A DNA stretch of 5,834 nt from Aliarcobacter sp. (GTDB taxonomy: Bacteria; Campylobacterota; Campylobacteria; Campylobacterales; Arcobacteraceae). A program made the translations under genes and the position numbers. Below are positions 1 through 5,834 of this stretch, piece after piece (the first letter of the stretch is position 1; the number at the start of each line of letters is the position of its first letter). The DNA is taken from assembly GCA_023268955.1 (NCBI GenBank), contig JALRJW010000100.1, forward strand, positions 1 through 5,834, written 5' to 3'. The notes under the pieces were generated by a model. It saw only the letters and a list, made by a program, of their open reading frames with translations, was not told the origin of the DNA and did no database searches.

Positions 1-97
1 ATTTTTAGCATAAATTAAAATACCCAAAATTTGCATGCTCTAAAACTGTTCAAATTGGCATTTGTTATGCCTATAACATAAACAAATGTTATACTAA
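1..97. other. Left edge with no supportable gene
   Basis: All three + strand frames carry stops here, and the frame that encodes the endonuclease III piece meets TAA at 95-97. I looked for the expected upstream part of endonuclease III (the LLSAQATD-type region) and did not find it in any frame. An AT-rich inverted repeat lies at 59-88 (see its own entry). The stretch could be error-rich sequence at a contig end, or a third piece of unrelated DNA. Nothing here allows a functional call. Confidence 0.5.
59..88. repeat. Imperfect inverted repeat / hairpin
   Basis: CATTTGTTATG at 59-69 pairs with CATAAACAAATG at 77-88, with one unpaired A, around a 7-nt loop. An alternative smaller hairpin, GGCAT-TTGTT-ATGCC, occupies 57-71. 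No T-run follows on either strand, so a terminator is not well supported. In DNA this AT-rich, a repeat of this size can occur by chance. Confidence 0.3.
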
Positions 98-289
98 AAG
101 GATTGGTATCCAAAATACTTCAAACCAGAACATTTTGTAAAATTAGGAAGAAAAAAGATTGAGAAATTAATAAAAAAAATTGGTATTTTTAGAGTTAAAG
201 CAAAAAGTATTTACCTAATGTCAAAACAAATTTTAGAAAAGCATAACGGCAATGTGCCTAAAACTTTTGAGGAACTTGAAAAATTACCA
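98..289 (+). pseudogene. nth: Endonuclease III, internal fragment
   Basis: Endonuclease III is a DNA glycosylase/AP lyase that removes oxidised pyrimidines in base excision repair. The + frame from AAG at 98 reads a helix-rich stretch, with LGRKKIEKLIKKIGIFRVKA at about 137-196, then MSKQILEKHNG and VPKTFEELEKLP. In the family this last block (VPxTxEELxxLPGVGRKTANVV) leads into the helix-hairpin-helix and the catalytic lysine. Here, directly after EKLP, the protein turns into TatB, so the HhH motif, catalytic Lys and Asp and iron-sulfur cysteines are all missing. The N-terminal part is missing too, since the frame closes at TAA 95-97. The fragment is about 64 codons of a roughly 210-residue protein. 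The ATG at 218 is an internal methionine of Nth, not a start. The style suggests a low-GC alphaproteobacterium, different from the genes just downstream; that taxon is inference. Confidence 0.75.
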
Positions 290-622
290 ACAGCAATGGT
301 TGAAATTGCTAAATTTATAGGAAAATTCAAGTCAGGTGTAAATGACGCTAAACAAACTTTAGACAATGAACTTAACTTAAGTGACATGAAATCTGAATTA
401 GAAAGTTTAAAAGCTCAATTAGCCCAAACAAAAGAAGATGCAAAAAAATCTGCAGGTTTAGATGATTTAAATTTAGATGAAGTTATACATGGTGATTATG
501 CTTTAGAATCAAAAAAAGATAAACCAAAAGCTAAGCTAAACGATGAGATCATTGAAACTACTATTACACAAAATGATGAAGAAAAAACAGAAAAAAAGTC
601 TAAAAAAGAGGACAATCTTTAA
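218..622 (+). CDS. tatB: TatB twin-arginine translocase subunit, N-terminus replaced
   Basis: TatB works with TatC in the inner membrane as the receptor for folded proteins with twin-arginine signal peptides. True TatB sequence starts near 278. EKLPTAMVEIAKFIGKFKSG (residues 21-40) is the family's post-helix block, normally preceded by a transmembrane helix ending in LGPEKLP. A coiled-coil-prone amphipathic stretch (about residues 50-77) and a charged Lys/Glu-rich tail follow. The hydrophobic N-terminal helix is absent. Residues 1-20 are instead an endonuclease III segment, so the 134-residue product as read could not anchor in the membrane. The nominal ATG at 218 is therefore an artefact of the join. 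The stop overlaps the tatC ATG by one base, and tatB-tatC-queA is the order known from Campylobacter, which supports TatB over TatA. The C-terminal identity is firm; the intact gene surely starts outside this window. Confidence 0.8.
   Translation: MSKQILEKHNGNVPKTFEELEKLPTAMVEIAKFIGKFKSGVNDAKQTLDNELNLSDMKSELESLKAQLAQTKEDAKKSAGLDDLNLDEVIHGDYALESKKDKPKAKLNDEIIETTITQNDEEKTEKKSKKEDNL
275..289. other. Join 1: nth into tatB
   Basis: Upstream of about 278 the translation is endonuclease III; downstream of about 289 it is TatB. The codons for Glu-Lys-Leu-Pro (278-289) fit both families: EELEKLP in Nth and LGPEKLP in TatB. The switch is in frame and within a few codons. A shared short sequence at the breakpoint is what a mis-assembled contig, a PCR or amplification chimera, or short-homology recombination would leave. 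Confidence 0.8.
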
Positions 623-1362
623 TGTTTGAAGATTTAAAACCACATATAGCTGATCTTAGAAAAAGATTGGTAATTTCAAGTTTAACGCTTTTAGTTACAT
701 TTTTTGCATGTTTTGCATTTTATGAACCAATTTTAGGTTGGATGATGTTACCTATTGAATCTGTATTACCTCCAAAATCACAAATGGTTGCAGTTGAAGT
801 TCAAGAAACATTTTTTACAGCTTTAAAAGTATCATTTTTTGGAGCATTCATAATTTCATTGCCAGTTATCTTTTGGCAATTATGGCTGTTTTTAGCTCCA
901 GGACTTTATGACCATGAGAAAAAACTTGTATTACCATTTGTATTATCAGCTACAATAATGTTTTTAATAGGTGCTTCATTTGCTTATTGGGTTGTTGTTC
1001 CTTTTGGTTTTGAATTCTTAGTTAATTTTGGTTCTGCTGTTGTTACAGTATTGCCAAGTATTGGGAAATATGTGACATTTTTCACTAAGCTTTTATTTGG
1101 TTTTGGTGTTGCTTTTGAATTACCTGTTTTAACTTTTTTCTTAGCTTCTATTGGATTAGTTGATGATAGAACATTAAAAGATTTCTTTAAATATGCCGTT
1201 GTTTTAATTTTCTTACTTTCAGCACTATTAACACCACCTGATGTTCTAACTCAATTTTTAATGGCGGGACCATTAATTGTTCTTTATGGAATCTCTATTT
1301 ATATTGCAAAAATAGTAAATCCAGCACCAAAACAAATTGATGAAGATGTGGAGGAAGATTAA
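622..1362 (+). CDS. tatC: TatC, twin-arginine translocase core subunit
   Basis: TatC is the polytopic inner-membrane core of the Tat system. It recognises the twin-arginine signal peptide and, with TatB, forms the receptor to which TatA is recruited. The 246-residue length is normal. The N-terminus has PHIADLRKRL (residues 7-16), matching the family's HLxELRxRL. APGLYDHEKKL (92-102) carries the conserved signal-binding glutamate at E99. FGVAFELPV (161-169) has the conserved acidic residue E166, and TPPDVLTQ (204-211) is the late conserved loop. Six hydrophobic segments are visible, near 15-37, 63-91, 103-126, 150-177, 187-203 and 206-229. The tail is acidic. The ATG overlaps the tatB stop (TAATG), which implies translational coupling, and queA follows after two bases. 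The gene appears intact and its sequence style is Campylobacterota. Confidence 0.95.
   Translation: MFEDLKPHIADLRKRLVISSLTLLVTFFACFAFYEPILGWMMLPIESVLPPKSQMVAVEVQETFFTALKVSFFGAFIISLPVIFWQLWLFLAPGLYDHEKKLVLPFVLSATIMFLIGASFAYWVVVPFGFEFLVNFGSAVVTVLPSIGKYVTFFTKLLFGFGVAFELPVLTFFLASIGLVDDRTLKDFFKYAVVLIFLLSALLTPPDVLTQFLMAGPLIVLYGISIYIAKIVNPAPKQIDEDVEED
1350..1355 (+). promoter_or_regulatory. Shine-Dalgarno site deciding the queA TTG start
   Basis: GGAGGA lies inside the last tatC codons, nine bases before TTG at 1365. No ATG or GTG occurs between this site and the conserved start of QueA, so the site fixes TTG as the initiation codon. Confidence 0.7.
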
Positions 1363-1364
1363 AA

Positions 1365-2387
1365 TTGCTTGATCCACTAAAGACTTCAAGTTATGATTAC
1401 ACATTACCAAAAGAATTAATTGCCACTCATCCAGCAGTTCCTGCTGATAGTGCAAGGCTTTTGGTTTACAATAGAAATACAGACACTATAACTCACACTA
1501 CTTTTAAAAATCTTATGGATTTTATTCCCGATGATGCTTCAATTTTTTTAAATGACACAAAAGTTATCAAAGCTAGAATTTATGGGCAAAAAGAGTCTGG
1601 TGGTAAAGTAGAATTACTTCTAAACAAACCTTTATTTATGGATAGATATCTAGTTATGATTAGGGGTAAAGTTCAAGTTGGAACAAAACTATCTTTTGAA
1701 AAAGATTTAAATGCTGAAGTATTAGAGCTAAATGATGATGGTTCAAGAGTAGTTAGTTTTTCAAAAAATGGTAAAAAAATAGACTTTTTAGAATTAGTTG
1801 AAACGCTAAATGATATTGGTCACTTGCCATTGCCTCCTTATATGAATAGAGAAGATGAAAAGCAAGATGAAAAAGATTATCAAACTTTATTTGCTAAAAA
1901 TTATGGTGCTGTTGCAGCTCCAACTGCTTCATTACATTTTACAGATGAATTATTACAAAAAATTCATGAAAAATTTGATGTAAACTTCTTAACTCTTCAT
2001 GTTGGAGCTGGAACTTTTAAACCGGTTGATTCTGAAGATATTTTAAACCATCCTATGCACAGTGAATATTTTGAAATAGGACGTGAAGCAAAAGCTTCAA
2101 TTGACAGTGCTAAAAAAAGATTAGCGGTTGGTACAACTGTAACAAGAACTTTAGAATACTATGCAAGAACAAACAAAATTCAAGGTGAATGTGATCTATT
2201 TTTAAATCCTGCAAACAAACCTATTGTAGTTGATTATTTACTAACAAATTTTCACTTGCCAAAATCAACTTTAATTATGTTAATTGCTTCATTTTTAGGT
2301 TTAGAAAAAACCCTTGAAGTGTACAATGAAGCAATAAAAGAGAAATATAGATTTTTCTCTTACGGCGATGGAATGCTAATAATTTAA
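1365..2387 (+). CDS. queA: QueA, S-adenosylmethionine:tRNA ribosyltransferase-isomerase
   Basis: QueA transfers and isomerises the ribosyl moiety of S-adenosylmethionine onto preQ1 at tRNA wobble position 34, giving epoxyqueuosine, the next-to-last step of queuosine synthesis. The protein acts in the cytosol. At 340 residues it is near the usual 340-356. Family blocks run in order: YDYTLPKELIATHP (10-23), FLNDTKVIKARIYG (61-74), SGGKVELLL (78-86), GHLPLPPYMNR (152-162), GAVAAPTASLHF (181-192), LTLHVGAGTFKPV (209-221), MHSEYFEI (231-238), VGTTVTRTLE (255-264), LLTNFHLPKSTL (292-303) and YRFFSYGDGMLI (328-339). Initiation is at TTG, chosen because the conserved N-terminus begins there and a strong Shine-Dalgarno precedes it. 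It lies two bases after tatC, so it is co-transcribed. No defect is seen. Confidence 0.96.
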   Translation: MLDPLKTSSYDYTLPKELIATHPAVPADSARLLVYNRNTDTITHTTFKNLMDFIPDDASIFLNDTKVIKARIYGQKESGGKVELLLNKPLFMDRYLVMIRGKVQVGTKLSFEKDLNAEVLELNDDGSRVVSFSKNGKKIDFLELVETLNDIGHLPLPPYMNREDEKQDEKDYQTLFAKNYGAVAAPTASLHFTDELLQKIHEKFDVNFLTLHVGAGTFKPVDSEDILNHPMHSEYFEIGREAKASIDSAKKRLAVGTTVTRTLEYYARTNKIQGECDLFLNPANKPIVVDYLLTNFHLPKSTLIMLIASFLGLEKTLEVYNEAIKEKYRFFSYGDGMLII

Positions 2388-2413
2388 ACTAAAATACAAG
2401 GACTTTAAACAAA

Positions 2414-3169
2414 ATGCCACACTATATATTATTTGATACTGAAACAACAGGTGGAAGTGAAGAAGATAGAATCATTCAATTTGGTGCTATGATTTTTGAC
2501 CAACAAGGAACTATTGAAACTTTTGATGAATTATGTTCTAGTGATGTTGAAATTAAACTTGAAGCTATGGAAGTTCATAATATCACTCCTAATCTACTTG
2601 AAGGTAAACCACAAGCTACACAAACTGATTTTTATAAAAGAATAAATGAATTAAATACTCCTGAAAACTTTTTAATTGCCCACAATATTAACTTTGATTT
2701 AGGGATGATTAAAAAAGAGGGTTTTGTTAATCAACTTCAAATAATTGATACACTTAGATGCGCTAAACATCTGTTTAGTGAATTACCTTATCACAGACTT
2801 CAATACCTAAGATATGCTTTAAAACTTTATGAAAATGAGCAACAAGAAGCTCAAAAACTAAATATCACTATTAAAGCTCACGATGCTATTGGAGATGTTT
2901 TAGTTATGAAACTATTTTTATCAAAATTAGTGGCAAAATGTAGAGAAATATATCCTGATTACAATCCAATGGAAAAACTTGTTGAATTAACAAAAACTCC
3001 TGTTTTAATCAAAACTTTTAGATTTGGAAAATACAAAGGTCAAGAAATAGCAAAAGTAGCTAGTGAAGATGCTGGATATTTATCTTGGATGAGAAAAAAT
3101 ATGCAAGATATGGATGAAGATTTAAGATATACAATTGATAAGTATATTGGTTCTTCAAGTGATTATTAA
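2414..3169 (+). CDS. DnaQ-like DEDDh 3'-5' exonuclease with C-terminal extra domain
   Basis: This is a predicted 3'-5' exonuclease of the DnaQ/RNase T superfamily, acting on DNA or RNA ends with two metal ions. Exo motif I is LFDTETTG (residues 6-13, with D8 and E10). Motif II is AHNINFDLGMI (89-99, with D95). Motif III is HDAIGD (156-161, with H156 and D161), so the DEDDh set is complete. From about residue 200, FRFGKYKGQEIAKVA and then GYLSWM resemble the short domain called DUF3820 or 'quorum-sensing-regulated virulence factor' (QSregVF_b), which is found C-terminal to some exonucleases. The product is a stand-alone nuclease, too small and differently built to be a polymerase. AAGGA at 2398-2402 lies 11 bases before the ATG. 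It follows queA by 26 bp and probably ends that operon. The natural substrate cannot be read from the sequence. Confidence 0.88.
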   Translation: MPHYILFDTETTGGSEEDRIIQFGAMIFDQQGTIETFDELCSSDVEIKLEAMEVHNITPNLLEGKPQATQTDFYKRINELNTPENFLIAHNINFDLGMIKKEGFVNQLQIIDTLRCAKHLFSELPYHRLQYLRYALKLYENEQQEAQKLNITIKAHDAIGDVLVMKLFLSKLVAKCREIYPDYNPMEKLVELTKTPVLIKTFRFGKYKGQEIAKVASEDAGYLSWMRKNMQDMDEDLRYTIDKYIGSSSDY

Positions 3170-4405
3170 TCAAACTATAAAATATACATAAATATTAAAA
3201 AGTAAAATCAAAATATTTAAAACATAAAAGGCAATTTTTTTATAAATTGCCCCTAGTGATACTCCTAAAAACAAAATCAAAAAGAACAAATTTGTTTCAT
3301 ATTTCTTATATGTAAACTCCAAATTAAACAACCACAAGATATATTCATCAATCAAATCCCCTATTTGCATAATATGCAAAACTATCTCAATAGGATAAAA
3401 CAATGTAAAAGCTAAAGTTAATGGTGCACTTAAAAATTGGGCATAACTAACAACATCAAAGAAATAAAATATTATGGGGTTTAAAGCAAAAAATATCCAA
3501 AAATTAAAAAATATAAATGAAAGATATTTATTGAAAGCTGAAAAATATTTTACATATAAAAGTATATAAAAAACTCCAGCAATAGAAAACCATAAAGACA
3601 AACTAAAGGCGTATTTTGGGAATAAAGCTATGATAATTATAGATACAATCAATAAATTTAAAAAAGAAAAAACTTTAATATTGTTTCTAAGTAAATACAA
3701 TCCTAAAGAAAACATAACAAAAGCTCTCAAAAGTGATGGGACTATATTTGTAAAAATCAAATACACAAATATTAAACTTCCTGAAATCAACAAAGCATCA
3801 AATTTTTTATTTCTAAATGGCAAATATTTTTGATGAAAAGGTGAATAAATATAATAAATAAGCCAATATGAAATAAACAATATCAATCCCAAATGAAAAC
3901 CAGAGAGTGCTAAAAGATGTGAAATCCCAAAGGTATTAGTTATTTCTCTTAAGTCACTTGATATGGGAATTGCTAAAAATAGAGCTGAGAAAAGTTCTTG
4001 GATCAAAATTGAGCTGTGTTGAGAGTTGATTTTTGCAAAAAGTTCTGATTTTAGATTATCAGTTTTAGGCAACTTTTCAAAGTAGATATTTTTTGCATAA
4101 AAACCTTTCAAAAAATCAACAAAATCCACTTTATTTGTAATTATTGCAATTTTAACTATATCGAGTTTATTTATTTCATTTTTTTTAGAAATTGATGTAA
4201 AGAAATTAATATCACTTATGCCACTCATGTTTTTGCAAGACAATTTCAATACATCATAATTATCTTTTTCATAAATGTTTTGCACACTGCAAACTAATTG
4301 AGTTATTTTATCTTTCTTGAAATCATTGTATACTTTGAATAAATAAAAAATATTAATCATAAACAATAAAAACAAAATAATTAATAGTGATGCTAAATAT
4401 TTCAT
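3170..4405 (-). CDS. comEC: ComEC/Rec2-family membrane protein (DNA uptake channel), short form
   Basis: ComEC forms the inner-membrane channel that takes up single-stranded DNA during natural transformation. The 411-residue protein has an N-terminal hydrophobic segment (about 3-24) and a soluble stretch (about 30-135) where the family has an OB-like domain. A multi-helix Competence domain then runs to the end. The diagnostic block is FGISHLLALSGFHLG (159-173), matching the family's GLSHLLAISGLHVG. PSLLRAFVM (223-231) and FSLSLWFSIAGVFYIL (267-282) are the next family blocks. The C-terminal metallo-beta-lactamase-like nuclease domain of long ComEC proteins (700-800 residues) is absent. As I recall, Campylobacterota homologues are similarly short, so this is probably the natural form and not a truncation. 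ATG at 4403-4405 has only a weak Shine-Dalgarno. The gene converges on the exonuclease with no bases between the stops. Function in transformation is by family, not shown. Confidence 0.85.
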   Translation of the reverse strand: MKYLASLLIILFLLFMINIFYLFKVYNDFKKDKITQLVCSVQNIYEKDNYDVLKLSCKNMSGISDINFFTSISKKNEINKLDIVKIAIITNKVDFVDFLKGFYAKNIYFEKLPKTDNLKSELFAKINSQHSSILIQELFSALFLAIPISSDLREITNTFGISHLLALSGFHLGLILFISYWLIYYIYSPFHQKYLPFRNKKFDALLISGSLIFVYLIFTNIVPSLLRAFVMFSLGLYLLRNNIKVFSFLNLLIVSIIIIALFPKYAFSLSLWFSIAGVFYILLYVKYFSAFNKYLSFIFFNFWIFFALNPIIFYFFDVVSYAQFLSAPLTLAFTLFYPIEIVLHIMQIGDLIDEYILWLFNLEFTYKKYETNLFFLILFLGVSLGAIYKKIAFYVLNILILLFNIYVYFIV

Positions 4406-4449
4406 ATTTCACTATATCATAATATTTTATATTATATAAGGAATTTATC
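4406..4449. promoter_or_regulatory. Divergent promoter region, comEC / permease
   Basis: These 44 bases separate two divergent genes and must hold the initiation signals of at least one. They are almost wholly A and T. On the minus strand TATAAT (4431-4436 on the + strand) is a candidate -10 box for comEC, placing a start about 20 bases before its ATG. On the + strand AAGGA at 4438-4442 is the permease Shine-Dalgarno. I see no clear -35 box, as is common in Campylobacterota. The exact promoter positions are inference. Confidence 0.4.
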
Positions 4450-4803
4450 ATAGAAAATAAACCAAAATTAAAAAGAGATATAACCCTAGCACTATTAGTT
4501 TTTTATGGATTAGGAAATATTTTAGGTGCTGGTATTTACGTTTTAGTTGGTAAAGTTGCTTCAATTTCTGGGTATTTAACACCATTGGCTTTTATAGTTG
4601 CTTGTATTGTTGTGCTTTTTACAGCTTTGTGTTATAGTGAATTATCTTCAAAATTTCCTTATAGTGCTGGTGAAGCTTTATATGCTAAAAAAGCATTTAA
4701 TTCTAATTTTTTATCAACTATTATTGGAATAATGATTGCATTAAGTGGTATTTTATCTAGTGCAACTATTGTAAATGGTTTTAATGGATATATTTCAACT
4801 TTT
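4450..4803 (+). CDS. APC-family amino acid permease, N-terminal part only
   Basis: This encodes the N-terminal third of a membrane transporter of the amino acid-polyamine-organocation superfamily. Starting from codon 4450, the leader ENKPKLKRD is followed by TM1 with [15 protein letters not shown] (residues 20-34), the family's glycine-rich substrate-site motif. TM2 is about 45-63. The conserved loop [17 protein letters not shown] (64-80) comes next, and TM3 is about 84-106. After YISTF (114-118) the frame continues as RecA, so roughly 300 of an expected 400-450 residues, including most helices, are missing. No ATG, GTG or TTG exists between the upstream stop (TAA 4420-4422) and TM1. AAGGA at 4438-4442 points to ATA 4450 (7 bases away) or ATC 4447. 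The internal TTG at 4585 would remove TM1 and is not a credible start. The substrate is unknown. Confidence 0.8.
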
Positions 4804-4815
4804 ATAAATCAAATT
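4798..4815. other. Join 2: permease into recA
   Basis: Up to Phe at 4801-4803 the translation is an APC permease. From Ile-Asn-Gln (4804-4812) it is RecA. The typical RecA strand reads [10 protein letters not shown], so Phe-Ile-Asn may be common to both partners. The join is in frame, leaving one open frame from permease start to recA stop (4450-5307) that encodes a chimera of about 285 residues. It matches join 1 in kind. Confidence 0.82.
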
Positions 4816-5307
4816 AGAATGAAAATAGGTGTGATGTTTGGAAATCCAGAAACTACATCTGGAGGAAATGCCCTTAAATTCTATTCTTCTGTAAGAATGG
4901 ATATTAGAAGAGTTGGCGCAATTAAAGACAAAGAAGAAATCATTGGAAACACAACTAGAGTTAAAATAGTTAAGAACAAAGTATCTCCACCATTTAAAGT
5001 TGTTGAATTCGACCTAATGTATGGAAAAGGCATTAGTAAAAATGGAGAATTAATTGACCTAGGAGCAAAAGCCGGAATTATAGAAAAATCTGGAGCATGG
5101 TATGCTTATAAAGGGGAAAAAATTGGACAAGGTAAAGAAAATGCAAAAGTTTATCTTGAACAAAATCCAAGTATAGCTGCAGAAGTTGAAAAAATAATCA
5201 GAGAAAAAGCAGCAGCTATCTCTGCAGCTTTAGATGGCAACCCAGCACCTAAAGAAAAAGCTTCTGAAAAAACAGTAGATAAAAAAGAAACTACTGAGAC
5301 AGAATAA
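4804..5307 (+). CDS. recA: RecA recombinase, C-terminal part only
   Basis: RecA forms ATP-driven filaments on single-stranded DNA for homologous recombination and triggers the SOS response. The coding sequence begins at [20 protein letters not shown], equivalent to E. coli I192 onward, which includes the DNA-binding loop L2 and its conserved Phe. [65 protein letters not shown] and a charged Lys/Glu tail follow. These 167 residues agree with the 161 expected from that point in E. coli. The Walker A and B motifs, loop L1 and the oligomerisation N-terminus are missing, so the piece cannot be an active recombinase. It has no start of its own, because its frame is supplied by the permease. [16 protein letters not shown] and the alaS gene downstream suggest an alphaproteobacterium, unlike the genes to the left. 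The identity is firm and the taxon is inferred. Confidence 0.93.
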   Translation: MNQIRMKIGVMFGNPETTSGGNALKFYSSVRMDIRRVGAIKDKEEIIGNTTRVKIVKNKVSPPFKVVEFDLMYGKGISKNGELIDLGAKAGIIEKSGAWYAYKGEKIGQGKENAKVYLEQNPSIAAEVEKIIREKAAAISAALDGNPAPKEKASEKTVDKKETTETE

Positions 5308-5328
5308 AAAAATTTAGTCTTTATCTCA

Positions 5329-5354
5329 ACGAAAGGCCTTAACGGGCCTTTCGT
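5329..5354 (+). terminator. Hairpin terminator after recA
   Basis: ACGAAAGGCC (5329-5338) and GGCCTTTCGT (5345-5354) form a perfect 10-bp stem with the 6-nt loop TTAACG, 21 bases after the recA stop. It is the most GC-rich spot in the neighbourhood, and its arms resemble the well-known rrnB T1 terminator stem. The 3' side is GTCCC, not a T-run, so it is not a textbook intrinsic terminator and may act with Rho, as an RNA 3'-end stabiliser, or weakly. Confidence 0.65.

Positions 5355-5834
<480 letters not shown>

Noticed and set aside
15..113. Minus-strand open stretch of about 32 codons at the left edge
   Set aside because: It is short, has no known motif and no clear ribosome binding site, and in such AT-rich sequence could be open by chance.
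218..280. A TatB with a novel soluble N-terminus
   Set aside because: The first 20 residues match endonuclease III, and the same frame continues upstream of the ATG with more of that protein.
1273..1455. Minus-strand open frame of 60 codons
   Set aside because: It lies antisense across the tatC-queA boundary, has no recognisable motif, and both + strand genes are firmly supported.
3630..3833. Plus-strand open frame of 67 codons inside comEC
   Set aside because: It is antisense to a conserved part of ComEC, is Lys/Ile-rich as expected of AT-rich shadow sequence, and matches nothing I know.
4450..5307. A new membrane-anchored RecA fusion protein
   Set aside because: The permease part stops after three helices and the RecA part lacks its whole ATPase core. 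A second, similar join exists at 275-289, and the two parts look like different lineages. A chimeric join explains all of this better.

Overview
The window reads as a join of DNA from two different AT-rich bacteria, not as one continuous chromosome. The central 4.5 kb (about 285 to 4803) looks like Campylobacterota, most likely an Arcobacter-type organism. It holds tatB-tatC-queA in tight succession, an order also known from Campylobacter, and a short ComEC without a nuclease domain. Both flanks look like a low-GC alphaproteobacterium, plausibly SAR11-like: an endonuclease III fragment on the left, and a recA C-terminal part followed by alaS on the right. The taxonomic calls rest on remembered family sequences, not on a search.

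Layout. Positions 1-97 hold no gene I can support. From 98 to about 289 the + strand encodes an internal piece of endonuclease III (nth), which runs in frame into tatB at a shared Glu-Lys-Leu-Pro. TatB has therefore lost its membrane helix. tatC overlaps tatB by one base, queA starts two bases after tatC from a TTG codon with a strong Shine-Dalgarno, and a DEDDh exonuclease with an extra C-terminal domain follows. A minus-strand comEC-like gene converges on the exonuclease, stop codon against stop codon. Divergent from comEC, across about 44 bp, is the N-terminal third of an APC-family amino acid permease. It runs in frame into RecA from its L2 loop to the C-terminus at about 4804. A hairpin terminator-like element and the start of alaS, cut by the window end, close the window.

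Function. TatB and TatC belong to the twin-arginine export machine. QueA makes epoxyqueuosine in tRNA. The exonuclease and ComEC concern DNA processing and DNA uptake. Right of the second join are DNA repair (RecA) and translation (AlaS).

The notable result is the pair of joins. Each sits where the two partner genes appear to share a short peptide, each keeps the reading frame, and together they leave four essential or useful genes broken (nth, tatB, the permease, recA). I judge a chimeric metagenome contig far more likely than a new fusion system. No previously undescribed system is convincingly visible.
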